Shown: positions 24,001 through 33,286, counted from the first letter of the stretch. The stretch: DNA of 64,000 nt from CAWCWN01 sp963799245 (GCA_963799245.1 CAWCWN010000004.1:558001-622000); one strand, 5' to 3'. Notes: a model not told the origin generated them from the sequence alone. Program-made: numbers and translations.

Positions 24001-26355
24001 CGGCAACAGGGTGATTTCTGGCCCGAGCCTCTGTAAGGCAAGGCTTGAGCGCCCAAGTATAAGCTGCTCCTGATCGGCCAGTCCTCTGAGCAGCGGCCGC
24101 ACCGCGCTTGCGGAGCGCGTCCCTCCTAATATATTAATGGCTGCCGCACGCAGGCGCAAGCTCCTGGCGGGCTGCGGTGAGCTGAGCTCTTCAGCTCGCG
24201 CAACTGCGATCTCGCCAAATTGCATAAGTATGCGGCACAGGCGTTTTACCTGCGCATCATAGGCGGCCAGATCGACGATAGCGCACAGATAGGTAAAGAG
24301 TAGTTCAGGCACAATCGTCTCGGAGAGGAGCGGCATATATTCTTCGATGCCTTCTACCATTAACAGGGACAACAGAGCGTAATATATTTCCTGGACGCCC
24401 TCCTCGCCACAGAGAACACAATATTGCGCCAGGCTCTCCCCACTGTCCGCATTGCCCACCAGCTCTGAGAGCGCGCCGGGCAGGTGGGCTGGCAGCGCAT
24501 CTTCTTGCTTGAGCCCGACCTGCGGGGGGGCCCAGACCACTCCTACACAGATCAGACCTAGAACCATGGCCTGCACAGCTCTTCCTGGCACCCCTCCCCC
24601 CGCTTTAACAAACCAATCCGCCAGTTGCAGGGGGCTATCCAGCAGGCCGGCCCAGAGTGCGACCGGGTCACTCCAGGCATCCACTGCTTCCAGGAGGTCG
24701 CCTGTAAGCGCTGTGACGAGGGTCTGCTCACTGGTGACATCATTGGCAAAATATTCAGCCACCAGGTAGTCAGCAATGAAGGCATGACGGAAACTGAGAA
24801 TGCCCCGGGCAGAATATTCGATCAGCCCGGCGCTCAGCGCAGAGTCCAGGATACGTGCTAACGTTGGCGGGTCGCTGGCCAGAGGAGCGGGGGCGCTCGA
24901 GTTGCTGGTGTCCTGCTCACCCCACCAGGCAAGCAGGGCAGCTGCCATTGCTGAGCTGTGGCGTACTCCCTGCTCTCTGTGTAGAGGGTTTGAGCAGTCA
25001 AGCGCGTATGGGTCATGCGAGCGACGAGCCGCGCAGGCAATAGTGGCAAGGGTCTGGATAATTTCGCTGTTGCCGGGGTGCGCGGGCTGTTTTTGTGTGC
25101 GTTCAAGCAAGCGCAGGATATATTCTTGCAGCAGAAGTCCCCGCGTAGCGAATTGCTCGCTGCGCTCACTACCGACTATGTCAATGGTCTCCAGCAAAGC
25201 AAGCAGCATAAAGGGAGAAGTGCAGAGATGGCGCAGGCGGCTCCGTTCAATACACTGCATGATCTGACCCGCGGTATACTGCCTGGGTCCCTGCTGATCT
25301 GCGATATATTGCTCAACAAACTGCCGCACCTGTGGCAACTGCAGGGGTTTGAGCAGTGCCCGCTCCATATGGCCTTCGTCGAGCAGCGTCACAAGCATGT
25401 GCTGCTGCCGCAGATCGAGTTCACGGCACGTAATCACAAAGCGATTTGATGTCGCGAGCAGCAGTTGCGTCAATTCCGTCGCGATGGTCGCCCGATAAAG
25501 ATGATCAACTTCGTCTAAACCGTCGCACAGCAAGAGCAGGCGCCCCTGTTCAAACAGTTTTTTCAGGTATGGCCGCAGGTAGGAGATACCTGGCAGATCG
25601 CACGTGGTGAGGTAAGCCAGGAGTGTACCTGCCTGCGCTGTTTGAGCGGCGGGAGCGTTTTGTTCCTGCCCATCGCCTGCGGCGCCGACTGGCCTGCGCC
25701 CGCGCAGTTCGGTTTTGAGATACAGGCTATAGTATGTAAGAGGAAGATAAATGGGAATTTTCGCCTGGCCTCGCCTCATGGCCGAGCGCCGTTGCAAAAG
25801 CACATACTGGCAATAGTGGAGGGCCAAAGATTTGCCCGCGCCCGCCAATCCTAGCAGTAACAGGGAGCTATCCTGCATTGATGTCATAAGTTCCGCAAGG
25901 GCCATATCCTGGGCCTGGCGAGGGGATGCAGGGTCCGGTGTATACTTATAATAAACCGCCGGTATTGTATACATGGCGGTCAACGCTGACAGCGGAGTAT
26001 AGCGAGTTCGATAGCGTTCCTGCGCTCTGGCGGCAGCGCGTGCATAGGCCAGTAAAGCTAAAGGCTGAATTAATGTGAAGGTTCCAGCAGCAATAGTAAC
26101 AACTTCAGCTGCTGGGATAAGCCATATCACGGGCAGATGCAGGGGTAAAGTGATCAGTGCAGCCAGGCGCTGACTACTGCTGCCAGCGGGCAGCGGGGGC
26201 TGGTTCAATAGCCAGGCGAGGCCCAGCTCAATTCCAGTCAGCAGCAGCGTGCCGAGAAGAGCTATAAGCGCACTACGCGCAAGACGGGACGAGGCCAGAC
26301 GCCTTTTAGCTAAACTTGAAGGAACAGAACTGTGGGGATAGTGAGCGTCTGCCAT
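21049..26355 (-). CDS. Giant membrane-anchored NACHT NTPase with HEAT repeats and coiled coil
   Basis: About 1768 residues from the ATG at 26353-26355; an upstream TTG start at 26430 is less likely. Order: short basic N-terminus, two to three membrane segments at about 28-105, NACHT domain with Walker A LLGLAGAGKSLAL (about 167-179) and Walker B LLLLCDGLDEVD (about 285), the helical NACHT-associated region, then roughly 1000 residues of HEAT/PBS-lyase-like repeats (for example ARLVAILRYGNDPRSLPDLL), and a C-terminal coiled coil over the last 125 residues. This is the STAND signalling plan: nucleotide switch, repeat sensor, N-terminal membrane effector. Such proteins act in defence or signalling in bacteria; the role here is unknown. 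It is a single gene with no defence neighbours. Confidence 0.88.
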   Translation of the reverse strand: MADAHYPHSSVPSSLAKRRLASSRLARSALIALLGTLLLTGIELGLAWLLNQPPLPAGSSSQRLAALITLPLHLPVIWLIPAAEVVTIAAGTFTLIQPLALLAYARAAARAQERYRTRYTPLSALTAMYTIPAVYYKYTPDPASPRQAQDMALAELMTSMQDSSLLLLGLAGAGKSLALHYCQYVLLQRRSAMRRGQAKIPIYLPLTYYSLYLKTELRGRRPVGAAGDGQEQNAPAAQTAQAGTLLAYLTTCDLPGISYLRPYLKKLFEQGRLLLLCDGLDEVDHLYRATIATELTQLLLATSNRFVITCRELDLRQQHMLVTLLDEGHMERALLKPLQLPQVRQFVEQYIADQQGPRQYTAGQIMQCIERSRLRHLCTSPFMLLALLETIDIVGSERSEQFATRGLLLQEYILRLLERTQKQPAHPGNSEIIQTLATIACAARRSHDPYALDCSNPLHREQGVRHSSAMAAALLAWWGEQDTSNSSAPAPLASDPPTLARILDSALSAGLIEYSARGILSFRHAFIADYLVAEYFANDVTSEQTLVTALTGDLLEAVDAWSDPVALWAGLLDSPLQLADWFVKAGGGVPGRAVQAMVLGLICVGVVWAPPQVGLKQEDALPAHLPGALSELVGNADSGESLAQYCVLCGEEGVQEIYYALLSLLMVEGIEEYMPLLSETIVPELLFTYLCAIVDLAAYDAQVKRLCRILMQFGEIAVARAEELSSPQPARSLRLRAAAINILGGTRSASAVRPLLRGLADQEQLILGRSSLALQRLGPEITLLPILRELENRAPGPFTRQVHEALLTILMLYLEEKDPRRRLSLHHYGRILESAIAVLGANYTFEVETQQLVQRGLVRLLLDRGSLAAMRTEETPAASAPASGEVVLQKLFGLLIKHLSSTDEVLLRNVTQVLQQAGHAATPYLLEHVRHAGPEIVRARLVAILRYGNDPRSLPDLLRLIADPSPLLQQQVLQAMHSYSPASIPGLIDLLLTDPDERVAERAAAFLGELGAEVVAPLIQALRPRAGSRTRLLVQVAERLHDRRTLPALVNLLRSTEADALLTIAVIRALSQFASREVVTPILEALDSPQAQIYEEAIDALSSLGSVALEGLLAALDAQQETVATPRVRRALLGMQPFPAEDLVQALARASNVQARQTMHVLRIQGADAAHVLVQHLFDENLRVRRYVRQTLNEMAGAVAVPALLEVLNRATWRSDVGELLLGYPEAISPLVNLLGDPERAEAAFAILPRFGSAVLTPLIVGLADARPEVQTIAQNILVVLVQQEPGALSQVVRLFSSSLPLRAHAALMEVLTNDLAAGSISALLDGLEDAYLVEDVSEALLRLARKADRQKNVLDGLLASLRREERRRGAEIALIKLEALAVRRVGELITDPDQQVARAAQQIMLEIGAPALPFIWAAHSDVGNRAHRDTAMLIFHSMPGEAIKDALVELLRSEQAEQLAMAQALLLERISAEVTQTQANHEMIPLLLEYVQIHERDVASLRILALLMLLGGEAVVNHLVATLYDHPEHHEQLIHTFLFLGAEARAALLQILDDPRASARLRGEAVSMLGLLGPVQEVYERAQFLNSYGLEANRATGSDELTIALRALGSLLASGDWDIATLRNLQRLSLEESAENELYQVLLGRRYGPEISRMQRELQKERDARKSEVMSLTARIVQDHEHIHELEEQLEQTRHEHGQRGDELFQVTQERENYRNNLDKMRKEREVFRSSLEQALQMQQALQAEVTQLQDYNALLQQQLKQLRTSR

Positions 26356-26677
26356 ACAGTTATAGCTGCCTTTCAAATAAATGTGGCCACTGGTAGCAGT
26401 AGTATATCCCACTCTATATATTACTAACAAGTAGACAAGCTAACTGGTAAACGAGCACGTTCAAGGTTTTATTTTCTACACTCATTCCAGAATTGTGGCA
26501 TATTGCATGGAAATTTTGTGCAACATATGTTTTACTTAGAGGAGATAGCGGGAAAAGCTCAAAGGTCCATTGCGGTTACGGCTTCATTATGTGAGCCGTT
26601 CATATTATTGAAACATATACGTATTTTTTACTATGACTACTTAAAATTACCCGGCAATGTTTGAAAGAGGCAGGTAC
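26356..26677. other. Divergent intergenic region
   Basis: This AT-rich spacer separates the NACHT gene (minus) and the GH3 gene (plus). Promoters for both must lie here, but I cannot assign boxes with confidence and I see no further gene. Confidence 0.5.
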
Positions 26678-28336
26678 ATGAAACAGACGAACCCCTCGTT
26701 CTCGTATGAGCGACAGGGGGATGAAGATGGACAGCAAGATACAGCCAAATTACAAACGATGAAGATTCCCGGTACCCCGAGTGTGCTGACAGACATTCCG
26801 TTGACGCCCATGGTCAGCGAGCCCGACGAGCTATGTGATGAAACGCCCGTCGAAATGCGCGACACGCTCGAACTGGCAAGTGTGCCCGAGGGTGTACTTT
26901 ATGCAGATGAAGGCGATGACCTCAAGGCAGAACCAGGCAGAGCTGGAGCTCCAGGCAAGCCACAACAGCTCCAGGCAAGCCACAATCCGCACGCGAGCTC
27001 TATTAAAACGCACAAGCTGCCCAGCTTCAATTTGAGCAAGGATGCAGGGCCGCCCGCTCGGCTGCACAGGCCCCTGACCAGGAGCAGGGCCGCGCTCTTC
27101 GCGGCCCTGCTCCTGATTCTAGTCATTAACGCTACCGCGCTCGGATCCAATCAATCTATCGGGGCCCAAGGCTGGGCATATGTTCTGGGTGGTTCCACCA
27201 CAGCGAGCAATTCCAATCTGCTCAACGTCATCAACAATTCACTGCATAAACACCTGACTCCGGGGGCCGCGGCGCAGGCTAACCAGCAAATTACCCCCCA
27301 GCAGTACATAAACCTGATCGTCAATGGCATGACCCTCGATCAAAAACTGGGTCAGATGATGATAGTTCAGTTTACTGGTCCCGATTACGGCCTGGATATC
27401 AGTACAATGATCAGCCAGTACAATGTCGGTGCAGTGCTTATTTTTAGCGCCAATGACAATATTCACGACAAGAATCAATTGCGCGGCCTGATCGCACAGA
27501 TGCAGAGCCACAGTGCCCCCATTCCCATGGCGGTGGCCATTGACCAGGAAGGTGGGACAGTGGATCGCCTGCAAAACCTTGACGGTCGGCGGCCTTCAGA
27601 GACCGAGATCGGCCAGGCCAATGATCCCAACGTGGCGCTGCAGGAGGGCGTCAGGGATGCCAGCGACCTTTCATCCTATGGTTTCAACCTGAACCTGGCT
27701 CCGGTGGTGGACGTCAACAACACCTACAACTCTCAGTTATACCTGCGCACCTACGGGGACAACGCCGGGCTGGTCACAAAAATGGCGGCGGCGTACCTCC
27801 ATGGCCTGCAGCAGAGTGGGAAAGTGCTGGGCACGCTCAAGCATTTCCCCGGACTCGGTGATGTGACTGGCGACCCCCATGTTACCGTACCCTACCTGAC
27901 TCGCTCACAGAGCCAGCTGGAGGCGATTGACTGGGCGCCCTACCGCGCGCTTATTCGCCAGGGCAACGTCCATGCCATTATGGTCACCCACGAGATCGTC
28001 ACGCAGATCGATAACAAGGTACCCTCATCACTTTCATATAAACTGGTCACGGGCATTTTACGCAACGAACTGGGATTCCAGGGTGTAATTATGACTGATA
28101 GCTTGACCATGGAGGGCATCACCGCCTACTATACAGAAGCACAGGCGGCGGCCATGGCGGTTGAGGCCGGGTCTGATCTATTGATGGGGGCAACTTCAGC
28201 GAGTAGCCTTGCGGATATGATCAATGGCCTCAAGCAGGCTGTCAATAGCGGCGCTATCAGCACGCAACGCATTGACAACTCGGTACGTCGTATCTTGATG
28301 ATGAAGTACGCCATGGGAGTACTGCATATTCCGTAG
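26678..28336 (+). CDS. nagZ: GH3 beta-N-acetylhexosaminidase (NagZ-type), membrane-anchored
   Basis: About 552 residues. An N-terminal cytoplasmic region of 135 low-complexity residues is followed by one membrane helix (RAALFAALLLILVINATAL), so the enzyme faces outside. The GH3 barrel shows MTLDQKLGQMMIVQF, VAIDQEGGTVDRL, the catalytic loop KHFPGLGDVTGDPH with the Asp-x-His acid/base dyad kept, and the nucleophile aspartate in GVIMTDSLTMEGI. NagZ-type enzymes release GlcNAc from peptidoglycan or chitin fragments. The usual FPGHGD reads FPGLGD. ATG 26678 is chosen for its AGAGG; a second ATG at 26657 is possible. A 20-bp tandem duplication (26947-26986) sits in the N-terminal region. Confidence 0.88.
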   Translation: MKQTNPSFSYERQGDEDGQQDTAKLQTMKIPGTPSVLTDIPLTPMVSEPDELCDETPVEMRDTLELASVPEGVLYADEGDDLKAEPGRAGAPGKPQQLQASHNPHASSIKTHKLPSFNLSKDAGPPARLHRPLTRSRAALFAALLLILVINATALGSNQSIGAQGWAYVLGGSTTASNSNLLNVINNSLHKHLTPGAAAQANQQITPQQYINLIVNGMTLDQKLGQMMIVQFTGPDYGLDISTMISQYNVGAVLIFSANDNIHDKNQLRGLIAQMQSHSAPIPMAVAIDQEGGTVDRLQNLDGRRPSETEIGQANDPNVALQEGVRDASDLSSYGFNLNLAPVVDVNNTYNSQLYLRTYGDNAGLVTKMAAAYLHGLQQSGKVLGTLKHFPGLGDVTGDPHVTVPYLTRSQSQLEAIDWAPYRALIRQGNVHAIMVTHEIVTQIDNKVPSSLSYKLVTGILRNELGFQGVIMTDSLTMEGITAYYTEAQAAAMAVEAGSDLLMGATSASSLADMINGLKQAVNSGAISTQRIDNSVRRILMMKYAMGVLHIP

Positions 28337-28406
28337 GGCACATATCCAGCGAATTTTAGCCAGGTATTCATTCAGTGTGAATGCCTACAACGTAGAAAGG
28401 GTAGCG

Positions 28407-28847
28407 ATGCTACGCACAAGCATATCGCCCGCGCGGCAGGAACAAAGATGGCACGTGCTGTTACTCGGCCTGGTTGCGTTAGAGACACTCCTGATTGCTC
28501 TGGCACTGGTACCGGCACAACTGTGGACACGCCTGTTGCCGAATACAACCTCTGCCGCACTCGATGGGCCATTTCCTCCGCAGGTCTCTCCCGTTATCAC
28601 GGCTCTGCTCTACATTTTACCTGCATTGATCGGATTTCTCAGTCGTAGCTGGCAGCGCGCTCTGCTCTACGCCACACTCCCTGCCTGGATCGGCCTGGGA
28701 GCATTCCTCGTAGCGGCTACCTTTAAAGTGGGTCCTTTCTACCTTGTCTCACCGGATCACGTGACGGCCAACGCCAGTGTGCTGGAATTGTTTGCTGCCC
28801 TGGGGGCGATTGGCTGGTTGGGCCGTTTCATCTTTAAAGCGAATTAG
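28407..28847 (+). CDS. Hypothetical membrane protein, four helices
   Basis: A 146-residue protein from ATG 28407 behind AAAGGGTAGCG. Hydrophobic segments at about 15-37, 62-82, 92-112 and 125-142 indicate four membrane helices. No family recognised. It ends 7 bases before the flippase gene and is probably cotranscribed, so a role in envelope polymer export is possible but only by context. Confidence 0.6.
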   Translation: MLRTSISPARQEQRWHVLLLGLVALETLLIALALVPAQLWTRLLPNTTSAALDGPFPPQVSPVITALLYILPALIGFLSRSWQRALLYATLPAWIGLGAFLVAATFKVGPFYLVSPDHVTANASVLELFAALGAIGWLGRFIFKAN

Positions 28848-28854
28848 GCCGGGC

Positions 28855-30618
28855 ATGCATAAAACAACACTTCGCCCTCTGACTCCCGCTAGTATCAATG
28901 CGCAAAAACTTGACAAGCAGAATACAGGGGGAGAAAATGGACGCGTACATGAAACTATTGCTTCTAGAGGGTTAGCACAAACATTGACAAGTGACACACA
29001 AAGCATACAGCCTGTAGATCCCGTGGTAGAGATACCGCACAGCGAAGAAGAGGCCCGCCTGCTTCTTAAGCGTACACCCAGTAGCTACCTGCTCAATCAG
29101 GGGTATGGGTTGTGGGTCTATCTCTCTCTCTTTCTGATCACGATCGTCTTGACGCGTAAATTGTCTGTCGCTGAATACGGCGTCTACGCTGTAGCTATGG
29201 CAGCGTTCAATACCATCGCCTATATCGTCGCCTTTGGCCTGGAAGATGCCACGACCACCTTTGTGCCGCGCGTCTTTGCCGAGCACGGGCGCGGGTCTGC
29301 CGCCGCGCTGATGCGGCGCTTGCTCTCAGTACGCGTGGCAATCCTCACGCTGAGCCTGGTTATTATGCTTTTTGCGCTGCCGTTCCTGGCCGCTGTCATT
29401 GCGCTCATTCCCATCAATGGCTCGCAGGCTGTGGCGCAGGGCCTGCGCGACCCGGCCCTGCTTGGCCATATCACTCCGATCGCGGTGTATGTACTTGGCA
29501 ACGGCATCATCGGCCTGTATACCGCTTTCTGCGCCTCTCTGATGCGTATGCGTTTCGTCTTTGTGCTCGGCAGCGCTACCCAATTGTTCATCCTGGTACT
29601 GAGCTTTGTAGTGCTACAGGTAGGGTGGGGGATCGATGGCATCCTCTGGCTCTTCGCTGTAAGCTCACTAATCAGCGCGCTGGCTTTTATGCTCTGGCTG
29701 GCTCCGCTACTCTTCGCGCGTGGGGCAAGCTACGTCCAGCCTCTTAAGCCCATCATACGGCTCGGTTTATCAGCCTGGCTGACCAACCTTGTCTCAGGAG
29801 CGTTGCTTAAACAGGTCTCGATCATCCTGCTCGGCCTGTTTGCTATCTCTATTATCCAGATCGGCTATTTTAACCTGTCGTTTCAGCTGGCACACGCCGC
29901 CAGCCTGCTGCTGGTTTCCGGCTTCGGGGGTGTCGGTAGCGCGGCACTCGCCGCGGCATTCGTGGGTAGAAACTATGACCGCCTGGCCCGCACCTGGCAG
30001 ACGCTGATTAAAATTGAGACGCTGCTGGCGGCCCCGATCCTGGTGTTCTGTCTCTTCAACGCCCAGATCGTGGCGCATGCCCTGTACGGCAGCAGGTACG
30101 ATCCGGTCGGGCCACTGCTGGCCATCTTCCTCTTTTTTAATATCCTGACGCGTGTGCTCGGCTCGACCATGAATCCATATGCCATGTATGTCATTGGCAG
30201 GGCGAGGATGGTGGTACTCAGCCAGTGGCTTGGATTGGTGGCAGTGACGCTTATTGGGATCGCGCTCATCCCGCACTGGGGACCCGCCGGGGCGCTGGTC
30301 GCCGATGGCGTGGCGCAGATACTGATGGGCGGCCTGCTGCTGATAATACTCTGGCGCGTACTGCCGCGCAAATTTCCTTTGAGTTTTACCTGGCGTTTCT
30401 TGCTGGGGCTTACTCTGGCAGCCCTGCCGGGCATTCTCTGGCATCCACAAAGCCGTTTACTTTTGGGGGGCTCAGGAGTTATTTTTTTAATCCTCTGTAT
30501 AGGCCTGCTCATCATCATTAAGCCCCTGGACTCGGATGACCTCGCGATGGTGAGCAGCATGGATAACCCACTGATAGACAGGCTAGCGCCGCTTCTAAAA
30601 TGGTTTGCGCGCGCCTGA
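28855..30618 (+). CDS. Polysaccharide flippase-like protein (Wzx/MurJ, MOP superfamily)
   Basis: A 587-residue protein with a 75-residue hydrophilic N-terminus and about 14 membrane helices. The first helix pair reads GYGLWVYLSLFLITIVLTR, KLSVAEYGVYAVAMAAFNT, the standard opening of polysaccharide biosynthesis (Polysacc_synt) flippases; later LGLFAISIIQIGYFNLSFQLA also fits. These proteins move undecaprenyl-linked sugars to the outer face of the membrane. ATG 28855 is used; no other start fits the frame. The gene converges on ctaG, the stops being one base apart. Confidence 0.82.
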   Translation: MHKTTLRPLTPASINAQKLDKQNTGGENGRVHETIASRGLAQTLTSDTQSIQPVDPVVEIPHSEEEARLLLKRTPSSYLLNQGYGLWVYLSLFLITIVLTRKLSVAEYGVYAVAMAAFNTIAYIVAFGLEDATTTFVPRVFAEHGRGSAAALMRRLLSVRVAILTLSLVIMLFALPFLAAVIALIPINGSQAVAQGLRDPALLGHITPIAVYVLGNGIIGLYTAFCASLMRMRFVFVLGSATQLFILVLSFVVLQVGWGIDGILWLFAVSSLISALAFMLWLAPLLFARGASYVQPLKPIIRLGLSAWLTNLVSGALLKQVSIILLGLFAISIIQIGYFNLSFQLAHAASLLLVSGFGGVGSAALAAAFVGRNYDRLARTWQTLIKIETLLAAPILVFCLFNAQIVAHALYGSRYDPVGPLLAIFLFFNILTRVLGSTMNPYAMYVIGRARMVVLSQWLGLVAVTLIGIALIPHWGPAGALVADGVAQILMGGLLLIILWRVLPRKFPLSFTWRFLLGLTLAALPGILWHPQSRLLLGGSGVIFLILCIGLLIIIKPLDSDDLAMVSSMDNPLIDRLAPLLKWFARA

Positions 30619-30619
30619 G

Positions 30620-31495
30620 TCAGACCTCCGGCGTCTGCGCCAGTTCATCCAACTCTTGCTCCAGGCGTGCCTCCTCCTCCTCTACCTGGCGTTTTTGATC
30701 GTCAATTCTGGCTTTTTGCTCTATTTGACCCAGCCAGCGGAAAAAGAGCGGCGTCATCACTACCAGGTCCACCAGCCCGGGAATCAACAGGAAAGCGCCG
30801 GCGATGGTCTGATCGGCCACAGCTGTATAGCCCCAGGCAACGAATTGTGGGGGGATGATATAGTGGGTATAGAGAACGGTGCCGGTAAAGATCAGCAAGA
30901 AGGCGTAGATATCGACGGGCTGCCCGTCAAAGAAAGCATAGAGCATCTGCATGGGATAGCTCAAGCTGCGCAGCTTGCGCATGGGGCCGAGCAGAGGCCA
31001 CCAGTTGAGCAGCGCGGTGAGCAGAAAGCTCAAAAGCTCTACATGGTAAAGTGCTCTATTTGCGAGGGCTCGATTAAACACATTGGGCACATGCCAGGCC
31101 AGAAAGGTAAGGTTAAAAATCAGCGAGGCAAGTAAGGGATGCGTCAAAAAGATAAAAAGCTGGCGGAAGACAGGCAGGTCGACCAGGGGTTGCAAGAGCC
31201 AATCGGGGCAAGCGTACAGCAGCAGCGGGGCGCAGAGTGTCGTAAGTATAACGGCCTGTATCATATGTGCCGCGAACAGCTGTGTCCTGGCGATGTAATC
31301 AAGTGGGGTGAGAAATACCAGCGCCATAAGCATAATAGCCGCGGCAAAGGCCAGGACACGCCAGGTTGATAGCGGCGTGTGCGTTTTGCGCCGGCGTAGA
31401 AGCCAGATGAAGGCAGCATACAGCAGGCAGAGCAGTACCAGCGCAGCCAGCAGAACTGGCTGCCAGTACCAGGTGTAATTCAGTCCCTGTAACAT
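30620..31495 (-). CDS. ctaG: Cytochrome c oxidase assembly protein, CtaG (caa3) family
   Basis: About 291 residues with seven membrane helices and a charged coiled C-terminal tail. Typical features are the first helix after YTWYWQPVLLAALVLL, HMIQAVILTTLCAPLLLYA, LTFLAWHVPNVFNRAL, YHVELLSFLLTALLNWWPLLG, and DQTIAGAFLLIPGLVDL. In Bacillus CtaG supports caa3 oxidase formation. ATG at 31495 is preferred over TTG 31519 because GTGGAG sits just upstream. No oxidase subunit genes are nearby. Confidence 0.85.
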   Translation of the reverse strand: MLQGLNYTWYWQPVLLAALVLLCLLYAAFIWLLRRRKTHTPLSTWRVLAFAAAIMLMALVFLTPLDYIARTQLFAAHMIQAVILTTLCAPLLLYACPDWLLQPLVDLPVFRQLFIFLTHPLLASLIFNLTFLAWHVPNVFNRALANRALYHVELLSFLLTALLNWWPLLGPMRKLRSLSYPMQMLYAFFDGQPVDIYAFLLIFTGTVLYTHYIIPPQFVAWGYTAVADQTIAGAFLLIPGLVDLVVMTPLFFRWLGQIEQKARIDDQKRQVEEEEARLEQELDELAQTPEV

Positions 31496-31678
31496 AGAAA
31501 GCTCCACGGAGTTCCGCAATGTGATAGTGTTTTTTTGACTGTTGTTAGTATAGTGCAGAGAGCTGCGACGTGCAAATCATGTCTGATACAATGCTGCCAT
31601 AAACATTCATCATCACCATCTCCATCAGCGCGCGCCCGCGCAGGGTGGAAACGGTCTCTGGCATATGGAGGTACTTAC

Positions 31679-32848
31679 ATGCGAATACTCATCGCGCCTC
31701 AGGCGCTCAAAGGCAGCCTTACTGCCGCTGAGGCCGGGCAAGCTATCGCTGAAGGGGCACTGCGCGTCTTTCCCACAGCAGAAATTGAGGTCGTGCCTGT
31801 TGCGGATGGCGGAGAGGGGACAGTGCAGGCATTAGTGGATGCGACGCATGGTGAACTCGTACGACAGGCCGTCACCGGTCCTCTGGGGGAAAGCGTAGAA
31901 GCGTATTATGGAGTACTGGGCGATGGTGCTAAAGGGGCGGCCAGGGAGACTGCAGTGATTGAAATGGCCGCCTGCGCGGGCCTACCGCTGGTTCCTGCGG
32001 CCCGGCGAGATCCCCGCCACACGACAACCTTTGGGGTTGGAGAGCTTATTCTGGCGGCCCTTGAGCGTGGCTGCAAGCATTTTATCATCGGCATTGGAGG
32101 GAGCGCCACAAATGATGGTGGCGCGGGCATGGCCCAGGCACTGGGAATTGCACTGCTGAATGAGCAGGGCGCGCCGCTAGCCCGGGGTGGCTCGGCACTG
32201 GCCACGCTCGCTCGCATAGAAAGCGGGGGATTAGACGCGCGTATTTTAGCATGCGGCTTCGAGGTAGCCTGCGACGTCACCAATCCACTCTGCGGGCCCG
32301 AGGGCGCCTCGGCGATTTATGGGCCGCAAAAAGGCGCCACGCCGGCCATGGTTGCAGAACTGGATGCGGCCCTGGCCCACTACGCGCAGATTATTGCGCG
32401 CGACCTGGGCAGCAGCGTGGGTGATGTCCCCGGGGCGGGTGCGGCTGGAGGGTTGGGAGCCGGTCTGCTCGCATTTCTCCATGCCAGACTTCGTCCGGGC
32501 GCCCAGATCGTGCTCGAGGCGTTACAGCTTGAAGAGCGTGTCAGGGTGGCGGACCTTGTGATAACGGCCGAGGGGCAGCTGGATGGGCAGACTGCATTCG
32601 GCAAGAGCGTAGGCGCCGTCGCCGGTGTGGCGCAACGCCACGCGGTACCCCTACTTGCCCTGGCAGGCAGCCTGGGCCAGGACTACCAGGTTGCCTACAA
32701 GCTGGGAGTAGATGCCATAGCAGTGCTGCCATGCGGCCCCATGTCGCTGGACTACGCCATGCGACACGCCGCTCCCCTGACAAGGGACGCCACAGAAAGA
32801 GCGCTCAGGTTCCTGCGGGTGGGAAGGTCCCTGTCAACGGCCGGCTAG
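31679..32848 (+). CDS. glxK: Glycerate 2-kinase (GlxK/GarK family)
   Basis: A 389-residue kinase phosphorylating D-glycerate to 2-phosphoglycerate. Family hallmarks: MRILIAPQALKGSLTAAEA, VADGGEGTVQALV, GIGGSATNDGGAGMAQALG, CDVTNPLCGPEGAS, GAAGGLGAGLLAFL and VITAEGQLDGQTAFGK. Length is normal. ATG 31679 follows GGAGG; a longer upstream reading frame to 31535 has no ribosome site. The enzyme would finish the glycolate-glyoxylate-glycerate route whose first enzyme is broken at 11.7-12.8 kb. A small hairpin AAGGAG-TGCG-CTCCTT follows the stop. Confidence 0.92.
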   Translation: MRILIAPQALKGSLTAAEAGQAIAEGALRVFPTAEIEVVPVADGGEGTVQALVDATHGELVRQAVTGPLGESVEAYYGVLGDGAKGAARETAVIEMAACAGLPLVPAARRDPRHTTTFGVGELILAALERGCKHFIIGIGGSATNDGGAGMAQALGIALLNEQGAPLARGGSALATLARIESGGLDARILACGFEVACDVTNPLCGPEGASAIYGPQKGATPAMVAELDAALAHYAQIIARDLGSSVGDVPGAGAAGGLGAGLLAFLHARLRPGAQIVLEALQLEERVRVADLVITAEGQLDGQTAFGKSVGAVAGVAQRHAVPLLALAGSLGQDYQVAYKLGVDAIAVLPCGPMSLDYAMRHAAPLTRDATERALRFLRVGRSLSTAG

Positions 32849-33006
32849 AAAAGGAGTGCGCTCCTTCTTGCTAAAGCTGCGCCTCACCTGCAAGAATGAA
32901 ATATAATAATTGTATCCCGCCGCCGCATGCTTACGTATACATAGCAACAGCTAATGGAATAACCTTTGGACTAGGGTTGTTCTTGGAAATAGAAGGAGCT
33001 TGATCA

Positions 33007-33204
33007 ATGCCAGAACATTTAACGACCAATGATGCCGATTTTGAGCACCTGCTTACGTTAGGCTTTTCGCCAGTCGAGGCTGCCGAACTTGCCTATATGA
33101 AAAACCATGTCGATGAAGAGATCGAGTATCGTGAAATGATTGAAGAAAATCGCCGGCTCAACTTTGTTCGCTGGTTGATTGAACATAAGCGCTTAAGCAA
33201 TTAA
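33007..33204 (+). CDS. Small acidic hypothetical protein
   Basis: A 65-residue soluble peptide (MPEHLTTNDADFEHLLTLGF...) with GAAGGAG upstream and a TATAAT at 32902-32907. The segment FEHLLTLGFSPVEAAELAYMK resembles a short helical UBA-like or anti-repressor-like fold, but this is weak. A strong terminator follows. No function can be given. Confidence 0.65.
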   Translation: MPEHLTTNDADFEHLLTLGFSPVEAAELAYMKNHVDEEIEYREMIEENRRLNFVRWLIEHKRLSN

Positions 33205-33227
33205 GGGCATCGCCTTTAATCTGTCTT

Positions 33228-33277
33228 GCACACGCCTTTACTCGCGCTTTGAAGAGTAAGGGCGTGTGTATTTTTTT
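33228..33277 (+). terminator. Intrinsic terminator
   Basis: The stem pairs ACACGCCTTTACTC with GAGTAAGGGCGTGT (one G-T pair) around a 10-base loop, followed by seven T (33271-33277). It ends the small gene at 33007-33204 and separates it from rnpB, which comes from the other side. Confidence 0.85.
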
Positions 33278-33286
33278 ATAGTGCTG

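Noticed and set aside
26947..26986. 20-bp tandem duplication in the GH3 gene
   Set aside because: It lies in the low-complexity cytoplasmic region, keeps the frame open overall and looks like ordinary slippage.
29794..30560. Long minus-strand frames opposite the flippase gene
   Set aside because: They are Gln/His/Arg-rich shadows with no ribosome sites or motifs; the plus-strand helices are clear.
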